Shown piece after piece: positions 1 to 7,975 of a stretch of DNA of 12,892 nt; within the stretch, counting starts at the first letter, position 1, and every line of letters starts with the position of its first letter. The notes below the pieces were generated by a model that saw only the letters and a program-made list of their open reading frames with translations, was not told the origin of the DNA and did no database searches. A program made the position numbers and the translations under genes. This stretch comes from Planctomycetes bacterium UBA2386 (GTDB taxonomy: Bacteria; Planctomycetota; UBA1135; UBA2386): the NCBI GenBank assembly GCA_002343845.1, contig DDSQ01000104.1:48059-60950 (forward strand), in the 5' to 3' direction.

Positions 1-2213
1 ACGAAGTCGAGCACGAACGGCGCGTCCTTGCCGGGGATCATGCGGTTGAGCCGCGACAACGTCTGTACGGCCTGCACGCCGTCGAGGCGCTTGTCGACGT
101 ACATCGTGTGCAGCAGCGGCTGGTCGAAGCCCGTCTGGTACTTGTTGGCCACCAGCAGCACCTGGTAGTCCGGCGAGTCGAAGCGTCCGGGTAGCGCGGC
201 TTCGCTGATCGGTTTGCCGGTGACGATGTCCAAGTTCATCCCCGGTTCCGTGTGCTCCTTGCCGGTGTCCGGGTCCTTCACGGTGCCGCTGAACGCCACG
301 AGGGCGCGCACGCCGGAGTAGCCATTCTCGGCGACGTAGCGGTCGAAGGCCTCCTTGTAGCGGACCGCGTGCAGGCGAGACGAGGTGACGACCATCGCCT
401 TCGCGCGTCCGCCGACCCGATGCATCACGCTGCGTCGGAAGTGTTCGACGATGACTTCGGTCTTCTGCTCGATGTTGTGCGGGTGCAGGCTCATGAACTT
501 CGCCAGCGCCCGGGCAGCCTTCTTCTTGGGGAGCTTCGGATCGTCCTCTGCCGCCTTCAGCAGCTTGTAGAAGGTCGCGTAGGTCGTGTAGTTCGTCAGC
601 ACGTCGAGGATGAAGCCCTCCTCGATCGCCTGCCGCATGCTGTAGAGGTGGAACGGATCCGGCTTCCCGTTGGGTCCTGGGCGGCCGAACAGCTCGAGCG
701 TCTTGCCCTTCGGCGTCGCGGTGAAGGCGAAGAACGAGAGGTTCGGCTGCCGTCCGCGCGACGCCATGACTTGGTTGAGGCGGTCCTCCCAGTCTGCTTC
801 GCCCTCGGCGTCTTCGCTGCCAGCGCCGAGGATCGCCTTCAGTTCACGCGCCGTCTCGCCGGACTGGCTCGAGTGCGCCTCATCGACGATGACCGCGTAG
901 CGGCGTTTCTGGATCTCCGCCTCCCACGCCTTGGCTTTGGCCTTCTCCTCGGCGGACGCCTCCTCCTGGGTCCTAGCACCCGCAACGCTCAGCAAGCCGC
1001 GGAGCACGAACGGGAACTTCTGGAGAGTCGTGATGACGATCTTCGTGCCATCGACGAGCGCAGCAGCCAGTTGCTTGCTGTCCTCGTCGATCGCCTTGAC
1101 GACTCCCTGGGCATGCTCGATCTGGTAGATCGCATCCTGGAGCTGCTGGTCGAGCACGCGGCGGTCCGTGATGACCACGACGCAGTCGAAGACCTTGCCA
1201 TCCTTGGCGTCGTGCAGGCTGGCGAGTCGATGTGACAGCCACGAGATGCTGTTGGTCTTGCCGCTGCCGGCGGAGTGCTGAATCAGGTAGTTGCGGCCGG
1301 GCCCTTCCCGACGCGCGGCCTCCACGAGCTTGCGAACGCCGTCGAGCTGGTGGTACCGGGGGAAGATCAGGGATTCCTTCGTGACGTGACGCTGGCCACC
1401 GCGTCCGTCATCGACCTTCTCCTCCTTCTTCTCGACGAACACGAAGTGCCCCACGATGTCGAGGAAGCTGTCGCGGGTCAGCACATCCTCCCAAAAGTAG
1501 CCGGTCCGGTAGCCGGACGTATGCTGTGGGTTGCCGGCGCCGCATCGCACGCTTCCCGGGTCGCTGCCCCGGTTGAACGGCAAGAACGTGGTGGACTCGC
1601 CGCGCAGGCGGGTCGCCATGTGGACTTCGTCCGGATCCGCAGCGAAGTGCACGAGGGCGCGGGTCTTGAACGCGAACAGCGGCGCGCGTGGATCGCGATC
1701 GACCTGGTACTGCCGCACCGCGTTCCGCCAGCTCTGGCCCGTGCCGGGGTTCTTCAGTTCGCACGTGGCGATCGGCAACCCGTTCAGGGCGAACACCACG
1801 TCCACCGTGTCGTGCTTCCCGGGATGGCACACGACCTGGCGCGTGACCGTGAGTTGGTTCAGGCCGTAGAGCCGGAGGACTTCGTCGTTGAGGCCGTGCG
1901 CAGGCTTGAAGTACGCGAGGCGGAAGGTCTTGCCGTAGAACTTGAAGCCGTGGCGAAGGACGTGCACCGAGCCCTTCAGGTCGAGTTCCTTGGCCAGCGT
2001 TGCCAGCAGCAGCTTCTCGAGGCCGACACCGTGCAGAGTCCGCATCTCGCCCCACAGCTTCGGCTGGGTCGCTTCGAGGAAGGCAAAGACGCGGGCCGGG
2101 AACAGGGCGAGATCGACAGCCCATTCGGCGTTGGTGCCGGCTTGCCAACCGACCTTGCCCAGCATCTCCTCGACGTGCGTCTCGAACGCGCGTTCGTTGG
2201 TCTGGCGGCTCAC
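1..2213 (-). CDS. hsdR: Type I restriction enzyme R subunit (HsdR), 3' end outside the window
   Basis: This is the restriction and DNA-translocation subunit of the type I R-M complex. It would use ATP to pull DNA and cut far from the recognition site when HsdM/HsdS find it unmethylated. The start is GTG at 2213, supported by a strong GGGAGG ribosome site (2220-2225, 6-base spacing) and by a GTGA overlap with the upstream gene. 737 codons are visible; family members run to about 1000 residues, so the C-terminus is missing. The N-terminal nuclease (HSDR_N type) shows D138 and E152-L-K154, the PD-(D/E)xK signature. The SF2 motor follows: Walker A G316-SGKT-320, DEAH box 444-447, motif III TATP 498-501, and motif VI QTLSRLNR 717-724, just before the window edge. 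No frameshift or stop is seen. It is the last accessory-spaced gene of the operon, separated from hsdS by three genes, so restriction is made after the methylase genes. Confidence 0.96.
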   Translation of the reverse strand, partial: MSRQTNERAFETHVEEMLGKVGWQAGTNAEWAVDLALFPARVFAFLEATQPKLWGEMRTLHGVGLEKLLLATLAKELDLKGSVHVLRHGFKFYGKTFRLAYFKPAHGLNDEVLRLYGLNQLTVTRQVVCHPGKHDTVDVVFALNGLPIATCELKNPGTGQSWRNAVRQYQVDRDPRAPLFAFKTRALVHFAADPDEVHMATRLRGESTTFLPFNRGSDPGSVRCGAGNPQHTSGYRTGYFWEDVLTRDSFLDIVGHFVFVEKKEEKVDDGRGGQRHVTKESLIFPRYHQLDGVRKLVEAARREGPGRNYLIQHSAGSGKTNSISWLSHRLASLHDAKDGKVFDCVVVITDRRVLDQQLQDAIYQIEHAQGVVKAIDEDSKQLAAALVDGTKIVITTLQKFPFVLRGLLSVAGARTQEEASAEEKAKAKAWEAEIQKRRYAVIVDEAHSSQSGETARELKAILGAGSEDAEGEADWEDRLNQVMASRGRQPNLSFFAFTATPKGKTLELFGRPGPNGKPDPFHLYSMRQAIEEGFILDVLTNYTTYATFYKLLKAAEDDPKLPKKKAARALAKFMSLHPHNIEQKTEVIVEHFRRSVMHRVGGRAKAMVVTSSRLHAVRYKEAFDRYVAENGYSGVRALVAFSGTVKDPDTGKEHTEPGMNLDIVTGKPISEAALPGRFDSPDYQVLLVANKYQTGFDQPLLHTMYVDKRLDGVQAVQTLSRLNRMIPGKDAPFVLDF

Positions 2214-2719
2214 GGCTTTCCTCCCAAGACGAATCGGGCGCGCTCGCGACGGAGCATGTCGTAGGGCGTCATGAACTTGATGCCTAGACCCAGGCAGGCG
2301 TCGGGGATCTTGATCTTCTTCTGCGAGGCCGAGGCTACCTCGTGGGTGATGACGACGTGCTTGCCAGCGAGGGCGTGCGCGACGAGGTAGTAGTCCGCGA
2401 CCTGCAGGAACGCGCTGATGGCAGCCGGCTCGTACCGCTTGCCATCGGAGCGCGGTCCGTTCGCCCAGGCGCTCACCGCGCCGAGTGAGGGAACCACCGC
2501 CGCATCTACCGGCACGAAGAAGGTCTTTCCCAGTCCCTGTGCCCAGACCGACAGATCGTCGCCCAGTGCCACGACCTCGTCTTCGATCTTGTCGATGCTG
2601 AGGACCTTGCCCGCCGCGTTCTGGGCGATCAGCCAGTCCCAGAAGGCGGGGCAGAAGTCGAAGCCGTAGTGGAGGTTCTTCGCCGAAATGAAGACGTTGG
2701 CGTCGAGCAGGTAGGCCAT
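2210..2719 (-). CDS. DUF4411 family PIN-like protein
   Basis: This 169-aa protein has the layout of DUF4411, a PIN-like family often predicted to be a ribonuclease or toxin. The N-terminus is LLDANVFISA, with D6 as the first acidic residue. Acidic E46/D47/E48 follow in 'KIEDEVV', then D109 in 'QVADYYLVAHAL', a strand ending 'VVITHE' (122-127) and the family-typical 'KKIKIPDAC' near 134-142. The acidic residues fit a PIN metal site, but catalysis is inference. It starts at ATG 2719, whose bases overlap the stop of the ImmA-type gene (TGATG), and it ends in a GTGA overlap with hsdR. The ImmA/DUF4411 pairing recurs in bacterial defence loci and looks like a two-gene regulatory or toxin-antitoxin-type module. 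Activity and target are unknown. Confidence 0.88.
   Translation of the reverse strand: MAYLLDANVFISAKNLHYGFDFCPAFWDWLIAQNAAGKVLSIDKIEDEVVALGDDLSVWAQGLGKTFFVPVDAAVVPSLGAVSAWANGPRSDGKRYEPAAISAFLQVADYYLVAHALAGKHVVITHEVASASQKKIKIPDACLGLGIKFMTPYDMLRRERARFVLGGKP
2220..2225 (-). promoter_or_regulatory. Ribosome binding site deciding the hsdR GTG start
   Basis: GGGAGG on the minus strand lies 6 bases before the GTG at 2213. It is inside the end of the DUF4411 gene, so ribosomes finishing that gene can restart on hsdR through the GTGA overlap. Confidence 0.75.
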
Positions 2720-3870
2720 CAGGACACCACCCCGAGGCTCCTTCCCAGTTCGTCGAAGGTGGCCATCTTCTTGAAGCCGAGCAGGCGGAAGGCCAGGGTG
2801 AAGGACGTGCGGCCTTCGAGAGTGCTGCTGACCAGAGCCCGCGCAAACGTCTTGCCGGTCCGTACGCCGAGCGTGGCGTAGAAGTCGCCTCCCCCGCTAC
2901 CGGTCTTGGCGATCTCGATCAGTCGCTGGAGTTCGCTGTTGTAGGCGTCCCAGAACGCCTTCTTGCTCACGGCCCCGGTGTCGTGAATCCGGCGGAGCAC
3001 CACCAAGGTGCTGACCTTGAAGTGCCGGGCAAGGCGTTGGGCCTCGTCGCGGAGCGGCGCTCTGCGATCGTGCTCGGACCGGACGAGCTCGAGCGGGACC
3101 AGTAGCTCCGCGGCGACCTGGTTGCACCAGCGTTCGGTGTCATGCTCAGGGACGGTGGATGCCTGGCTTTCCGAGATACCGCTCTCGCCGAGCCACAGGT
3201 GGGCCAACTCGTGCGCGAGCGTGAACATCTGTGCAGCCTTGGTGTCGGCCCCGTTGACAAACACGAGCGGCGCGAGCGGATCAGACAGGGCGAAGCCCCG
3301 GAACTCTTGGGGGTCGAGCTTGCGCCGGTTGTTGCTGCCGACAACACCGCTGACCATGACGAGCACCCCGATGTCGTCGGCCTGTTCGATCAGGCGCCGG
3401 AGTGCTGCCTCCCACGTCGGCATGCGCCGGCGCTCGTCGATGTCCAGCCCGAGCGTCGTGCGGATCTTGGAGGCGACCGCAGGGATGTCGTCGGTGAGCT
3501 TGACGGAGCCGATGAAGGCGAGTGCCGGATCGCCGTTGGTTCGCACGAAGTCGCGATACCAGTCCTGGCGCTGCTGGCAGAGGTAGATGGTGTCGAGCAA
3601 GTCCGGGCTGGGTCGGTCGAAGCGCGCGCTGGCAACCGTGCGGAAGTCGGGGATGGGGACGCGCTCGACGGGTGGCCTGTTGAGGAACAGGAAACCGATC
3701 GGCGTGTGCGTGGCCTGGGCAAAGTCCTCGAGCTGCTTGAAGGTCGGCTGAGCCTCGCGGCGCTCCCAGGCTTCGAGCTTTGGGAAGCGGTGTTCGAGCG
3801 TGGCGATCTCCAGGCCGGAGCGCTCGCGCGCCCAGCGGAGGAGTTCGGGGTTCACGTCGACTCGGAGCAT
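2719..3870 (-). CDS. XRE-type HTH plus ImmA/IrrE-like metallopeptidase (COG2856-like)
   Basis: This 383-aa protein probably binds DNA and cleaves a partner protein. Residues about 5-60 resemble a degenerate XRE helix-turn-helix ('LRWARERSGLEIATLEHRF', then 'LEAWERREAQPTFKQLEDFA'). The central M78-type protease region has the zinc motif HELAH at 220-224 and a likely third ligand E246 in 'ERWCNQVAAELLVP'. ImmA proteins cleave a repressor to release mobile-element genes. Proteins of this HTH-ImmA fusion class are common next to DUF4411 genes and act as presumed regulators or antitoxins. The start ATG at 3870 is preceded by AGGA with 7-base spacing. The gene lies 42 bases after the FRG gene and shares one base with the DUF4411 gene. 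A plausible role is controlling DUF4411 or hsdR expression; this is inference. Confidence 0.92.
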   Translation of the reverse strand: MLRVDVNPELLRWARERSGLEIATLEHRFPKLEAWERREAQPTFKQLEDFAQATHTPIGFLFLNRPPVERVPIPDFRTVASARFDRPSPDLLDTIYLCQQRQDWYRDFVRTNGDPALAFIGSVKLTDDIPAVASKIRTTLGLDIDERRRMPTWEAALRRLIEQADDIGVLVMVSGVVGSNNRRKLDPQEFRGFALSDPLAPLVFVNGADTKAAQMFTLAHELAHLWLGESGISESQASTVPEHDTERWCNQVAAELLVPLELVRSEHDRRAPLRDEAQRLARHFKVSTLVVLRRIHDTGAVSKKAFWDAYNSELQRLIEIAKTGSGGGDFYATLGVRTGKTFARALVSSTLEGRTSFTLAFRLLGFKKMATFDELGRSLGVVS

Positions 3871-3874
3871 CTGC

Positions 3875-3916
3875 CTATCCTACGGCGACCGAATTGTGTC
3901 CCGGATCACCGCTCAT
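3875..3916 (-). CDS. Possible 13-codon coupling minicistron between FRG and ImmA genes
   Basis: An ATG overlaps the FRG stop codon as ATGA (3916-3913) and opens 13 codons (MSGDPGHNSVAVG) ending in TAG at 3877-3875, 4 bases before the ImmA-type ATG at 3870. It occupies the only real gap in the operon. It may do no more than carry ribosomes from the FRG gene to the next start. A short overlap of this kind can arise by chance, and no peptide function is implied. Confidence 0.25.
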   Translation of the reverse strand: MSGDPGHNSVAVG

Positions 3917-4794
3917 AAGGCCCCCTGAATCTCGAACTTGCGGTAGCGCAGCCATCGCGCAATGCCGTCGAGGTCTGGGAAGAGCTGGCGATCGAACACG
4001 CCGTACTGGTCGAGGCGTCGGCGGATGTCGTCGTGGGCCTCGTGATGGATCAGAAGCTCGAGCCAGTCCTTCTCCTCGACCGACTGAAGGGGCCGATGGC
4101 AGGCGAGCAGGACGCTGTCCTGGGCGCGCATCCGCGGCGAGATGTGCGGCGGGTGGTAGATCACGTCTTCCGTGATGTCGAAGGGAGATGGGATCTTGGT
4201 CGCTGCTTCCTCGGCCACCTCCTCGGCGTCGGGGGTCTCTGCCTTCTCCTCTTCGGGCTCTTGAGTGTCCCCGACGCCGAACTTGGAGTAGGGATCATCC
4301 CCGGCAGGCCGCTCTGTCGCCGTGTCGCGCACGGGCCGGACCGTTCCGTTGTTGCGCGAGAAGTCCGTGTAGCGGATCGGGTCGCTGGTCAGCACGTAGA
4401 CTGCGCTGTGCACGGGCTTGTCGTCATCGTCGGTCTTCGTTTCGCGAACCGCGAAGTAGAGCGCGACAAGCGGATTGGTGGTCCAGTCCATGAACCGCGT
4501 CGGCAACCCGTGGTGCTGCGCGATGGCGAGGCTCTGCCACTCGTCGCGAGGCAGATGCTGAACGTGCGTGACCAGGTGGTTGCTGAACACGTCGAGAACC
4601 TCCCGCTCGAGGTCATCGAGTTCACGAAGTGGCTTCGCGTTCAGGTGTGCGAATCGACCGAGCGACGGCTTCAAGTCGTAGCCTGCCGAGACGAGCTTCG
4701 TCTGGCCTCGGAAGTACTTCCGTCCTTCCGGCAACTCGTCGCGCACCGTCTTGAGGTACTCCTCGAAACTGTTGATTTCGAATGCCGTAGTCAT
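3913..4794 (-). CDS. FRG-domain protein
   Basis: This 293-aa protein belongs to the FRG family, named after a conserved Phe-Arg-Gly, seen here as YFRGQ with F28-R29-G30. The second signature is AQHHGLPTR (92-100) followed by D103-W104 and ALYFA (111-115). The C-terminal family motifs are PRMRAQ (220-225) and LFPDLDG (271-277). An acidic linker rich in Glu and Ala spans about 179-198 and splits the domain. The biochemical activity of FRG domains is not settled to my knowledge; they are repeatedly found in phage-defence neighbourhoods, so an effector role is inferred. The start ATG at 4794 overlaps the hsdS stop as ATGA, with GGAG 9 bases upstream. No signal peptide or membrane segment is visible, so it is probably cytoplasmic. 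Confidence 0.9.
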   Translation of the reverse strand: MTTAFEINSFEEYLKTVRDELPEGRKYFRGQTKLVSAGYDLKPSLGRFAHLNAKPLRELDDLEREVLDVFSNHLVTHVQHLPRDEWQSLAIAQHHGLPTRFMDWTTNPLVALYFAVRETKTDDDDKPVHSAVYVLTSDPIRYTDFSRNNGTVRPVRDTATERPAGDDPYSKFGVGDTQEPEEEKAETPDAEEVAEEAATKIPSPFDITEDVIYHPPHISPRMRAQDSVLLACHRPLQSVEEKDWLELLIHHEAHDDIRRRLDQYGVFDRQLFPDLDGIARWLRYRKFEIQGAL

Positions 4795-6125
4795 GACGCG
4801 ACACTCCGCACGTCAACCTTGCCGGTGACCGCTGCGGTGATGAGGGCTGTGCGATACTCGCTCAGTCGGTCGATGGCCTTCACAGCCTTCAGAATCATGG
4901 GGTCAATGTCGCTTGTCGCGCCGGCCAAGAAGTCGGCGATAGCCTCCTGCTCAGGCAGTGGGGGCAATGGCAGAGGAAGATTGGCGAGCTGCTCGCAAGT
5001 GATCGCGCCTTTCGTGCTGCCACCGCCGTCACTCTCACTCCGTAGGTAGTCGTAGGCGGAATCGAGCGCGCGGCGCAGAAACCACGTGCTCATCAGTTGC
5101 GGATCGGCCTTGATGAAGGCGAGGTGCTGATTGATGGTGGCTTCGAAAAGAAGCGTTGTTGCCATCCCACGAGTCCGCCCTTGCCCCGTGATACCAACCA
5201 GTACTGCAGGCGGTGGGATCCTCGGCAGATGGCATTCCTTGAGTGCAACCTCGGTCACGAACTCATCCGCCGACGTGACGCTCTCTTGGTTCGCGAACGA
5301 GCTGTTGAGCCAAGGGTAGGTCCCATCCTCCCAGTACGCATCGTTGTCTCGGTTGGGCGTGGAACCGTTGCCCACTCGTCCGATCCACTTGATCTTCCGT
5401 GTAGACCAGTGGCGCGGGATATCGCCGAGCCAGTCGATGCCGGAGGGCTTGAGCTTGGGGTTGGGGTCGAGGCCGGCGGCGCGGGCGGCGGCGGGGGGGA
5501 GGCCGCGGGTGACGGTGCGCGAGATGAGCGCGGTGCGCTTCTCCTGGAGGCGCTCGATCAGCGTGCGCTTCTTCGCGATCAGGGCGTCGATCCTCGCCGT
5601 CTCTCGGTCGAGGAAGTCGGCGATGGAGCGCTGCTCGTCAGGTGGCGCGATGGGGACGAGGCAGTTGCCGATGAAGTCCCAGTTCGCACGAGGCATCTTC
5701 GAGCCGTAGGTGGAAGAGTCCACTAGCTCGATGAACCCATCGGAGAGCAACGAGTAGAGAAGCGCACGCCGGCCGAGAGACATCCCCTTCAGAACGAGCA
5801 GTTCCGTGGAACACACTCCGCAGAAGTCTGGGTTGCACGCCTTGGCCAAGTAGGGCCGGAGCTTGCCGAACAGCGTGTCGCCGGCGGCGAATGTGTTCGC
5901 GGTACCAGTTGGCACGACGTCGGCGTTGATGGGCAGGAGGCGGCCGGTCCACGACTCGATGTTCTCCAGCCCGATGTACGGAACGGGGTTCTCCTCGTCG
6001 GCTTCGACCTTGTGGTCGCTCAGTAGCACTGCCATCTTGAGGCGCTTGACGTCCCAGTGCCCTGGCACTTCGCCGAGCCACTCGACGCCGCTGGCCTTGT
6101 ACTTGGGGTAGGGTGGCAACTTCAT
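4791..6125 (-). CDS. hsdS: Type I R-M specificity subunit (HsdS)
   Basis: HsdS chooses the DNA target for both methylation and cleavage and bridges two HsdM subunits. The 444-aa protein shows the expected internal duplication. Target-recognition domain 1 opens with SGVEWLGEVPGHW (12-24) and domain 2 with SGIDWLGDIPRHW (228-240). Each ends in the conserved spacer helix: PPDEQRSIADFL (161-172), running on to about 207, and PLPEQEAIADFL (389-400), running on to about 435. The two variable domains differ, predicting a bipartite asymmetric site; the site cannot be read from sequence. The start ATG at 6125 overlaps the DUF262 gene stop as ATGA, with AGGAGG (6133-6138) 7 bases upstream. The linker after the first helix has an Ala/Pro-rich stretch (209-219) encoded by a GC-only tract with six consecutive C. 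The gene looks intact. Confidence 0.96.
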   Translation of the reverse strand: MKLPPYPKYKASGVEWLGEVPGHWDVKRLKMAVLLSDHKVEADEENPVPYIGLENIESWTGRLLPINADVVPTGTANTFAAGDTLFGKLRPYLAKACNPDFCGVCSTELLVLKGMSLGRRALLYSLLSDGFIELVDSSTYGSKMPRANWDFIGNCLVPIAPPDEQRSIADFLDRETARIDALIAKKRTLIERLQEKRTALISRTVTRGLPPAAARAAGLDPNPKLKPSGIDWLGDIPRHWSTRKIKWIGRVGNGSTPNRDNDAYWEDGTYPWLNSSFANQESVTSADEFVTEVALKECHLPRIPPPAVLVGITGQGRTRGMATTLLFEATINQHLAFIKADPQLMSTWFLRRALDSAYDYLRSESDGGGSTKGAITCEQLANLPLPLPPLPEQEAIADFLAGATSDIDPMILKAVKAIDRLSEYRTALITAAVTGKVDVRSVAS

Positions 6126-7975
6126 GCTCCCGCCTCCTGCTGAAGCCGCTCCGGGTTCCAGATCTGCTCCGCGAGCTTCCGGTACAGCTCCTGTCGCGCG
6201 TCGAGATCCGCCTTCTTGAACTCAGAATGCGCGTGGAACGGAAGCGCGCTCTCCGACACGAACCTCTTGAACCCAGGGTTCCGCTCGTACGCCTGCGCAT
6301 GCAGGCTGCGAGCGAGCAGGTTCTGCCCAAGGTAGTGCTCCCGCTTCTCCCGGTACGGCAGGTCCCCGTAGCTCGCGTTGAAGCTCTTCGGCAGCAAGAC
6401 CAGCCCACCGATCCGGTTCCGGTACTCTGCGAACTCGCTCGGGTGCGAGAACTCGTCCGTGTGCCGCTCCGCGTGGTCGGCCCAGATGTGCTCGATCTCG
6501 TAGCCCTTCTTGCCGCGCTGTGCGTACTCGACATACCGGGACGCAAGCCCTGACCGAGTCTCGACGTAGTCGGTCATGCGGGCCAGCAGGCGGTGGACGG
6601 GTGGGCCGTTCATCGCATGCAGGCCGAAGTTGGAGTTGCGGTCCGTGGACGCAAACGTCTCTTCGTCGGCGTCGAGGCGCGCACGCAGCGAGGCCGCGAG
6701 CTCTGCGGCACTCTTGCCGCGGATCTCGCGCATGGCGACGAACATCGCGTACTGCATCGTCGAGTAGTCGATGTTGCGCCAGTTCCAGATGCGGCGATGG
6801 ATCAGGATGTCGATCCATGCCGCGGCGATCCGCACCTTGCGCAGCGCGGCGGCCTCATCGTCTTCGGTGCGCAGCGCCGCGAGCAGCACGGCGTACTGCA
6901 GCGTGAAGTTGTGCTGGGCATTGAAGTGCACGCATTCCAGGCCAGGCGTCAGCTCCTCGCCGGCCAGGCGGAGCCGTTCGTACCAGCGCGTGAAGAAGGC
7001 GAAGTCACGTTCGATGAAGCGGGCGAAGTCCGCACCGCCCGAGAGACCGAGTTGTTCCTCGTGGTCGCGAACCCAGCGATGGAACTCGGTGCCGATCAGA
7101 TCGAAGTCCTGCGGCGCAGCACCTCGCTTGCGTTCGCGGATGGTCTCGGCGAACTGGCTGCGCAACCATGACTTGATGCCGTCGGCATCCTCGTCCTTGC
7201 CGATGGAGGCCAACGCCTGCACCCGCTCCTTCCAGGTCTTGCTGGCGCGCGTGCGGATCATGCCGTCTCGGATGTTGGCGAGCAGGTAGCCCTTCAGCAT
7301 GTCCGCGGGCGTCAGGGACAACCCACGGTCGTTCATCGTCTCGAAGATCGTGTAGGCGTCCCCGTCGGAGTAGGCGGTGATCTCGATCAGGTGCACGTTC
7401 TCGATCAGCCAATCGACGAAGTACGGCAGCGCAGCGCCGGTGACGTCCTCGGGCAGCAACTCTCCGATGTCGGAGTACCGCGCCACCATGGTGGCGACGG
7501 ACTCGTTCGGGTCCGCGTCGTTGAAGGCCTGACCGGTGTAGAGCGCCTCCATGCAGGGCGTGCGGTCGGGCACGTCGAGGTTGAATGACCGTTGGTCGTA
7601 CTTCTCCGAGAAGATGAGGTCGGTCAGCTTGCCCTTCGCGTCGGGCAGGCGATGCAGCAGGTAGATCAGCAGCAGCGTCAGGGTGGTCAGGCGCTGCTGT
7701 CCGTCGATGACGAACTTCTGCCCGTCCTTGTCACTGAGGATGATGGAGCCGAGGAAGTAGTGCCCGTAGTCGGCGACGGCACTGCGCGGGTGCCCCGGCT
7801 CGTAGCTCTCGAGGAACTTGCTGGTCAGGTCGTCGATCAGCTCGGCTACGTGCTTCTGCTTCCACTTGTACTCGCGCTGGTAGTAGTCGACCGAGTACTT
7901 GCGACCGGCCAGCAGCTCGCGAACGGTCCGCGCGCGCCCGTCGATCTCGCGCGAGGGTCGATTGCCGGCGGTCAC
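6122..7975 (-). CDS. DUF262/DUF1524 GmrSD-like protein
   Basis: This 617-aa protein has the two-domain build of GmrSD-type enzymes, which couple nucleotide hydrolysis to cleavage of modified DNA in type IV restriction. The N-terminal DUF262 (ParB/Srx-like) domain shows YYQREYKW (31-38) and the hallmark DGQQR (91-95), then a segment 'TMNDRGLSLTPADMLKGYLL'. The C-terminal DUF1524 HNH-like domain shows E495-HIWADH-501 and 'RNRIGGLVLLPKSFNAS'. I chose GTG 7975: it overlaps the hsdM stop as GTGA and has AGGAGG at 7980-7985. The frame stays open upstream to 8146, but that stretch runs over the hsdM C-terminus and its Arg-rich sequence looks like a shadow. The end overlaps hsdS as ATGA. Its place between hsdM and hsdS is unusual and suggests work alongside the methylase. 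A modified-base target is not shown by the sequence. Confidence 0.93.
   Translation of the reverse strand: MTAGNRPSREIDGRARTVRELLAGRKYSVDYYQREYKWKQKHVAELIDDLTSKFLESYEPGHPRSAVADYGHYFLGSIILSDKDGQKFVIDGQQRLTTLTLLLIYLLHRLPDAKGKLTDLIFSEKYDQRSFNLDVPDRTPCMEALYTGQAFNDADPNESVATMVARYSDIGELLPEDVTGAALPYFVDWLIENVHLIEITAYSDGDAYTIFETMNDRGLSLTPADMLKGYLLANIRDGMIRTRASKTWKERVQALASIGKDEDADGIKSWLRSQFAETIRERKRGAAPQDFDLIGTEFHRWVRDHEEQLGLSGGADFARFIERDFAFFTRWYERLRLAGEELTPGLECVHFNAQHNFTLQYAVLLAALRTEDDEAAALRKVRIAAAWIDILIHRRIWNWRNIDYSTMQYAMFVAMREIRGKSAAELAASLRARLDADEETFASTDRNSNFGLHAMNGPPVHRLLARMTDYVETRSGLASRYVEYAQRGKKGYEIEHIWADHAERHTDEFSHPSEFAEYRNRIGGLVLLPKSFNASYGDLPYREKREHYLGQNLLARSLHAQAYERNPGFKRFVSESALPFHAHSEFKKADLDARQELYRKLAEQIWNPERLQQEAGA

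Noticed and set aside
252..2264. Two long plus-strand frames (252-1235 and 1275-2264)
   Set aside because: They are antisense to the helicase and nuclease domains of HsdR and have Leu/Arg/Val-rich shadow composition.
3142..5049. Plus-strand frames at 3142-3918 and 4033-5049
   Set aside because: They are antisense to the ImmA-type, FRG and hsdS genes, which carry recognised motifs.
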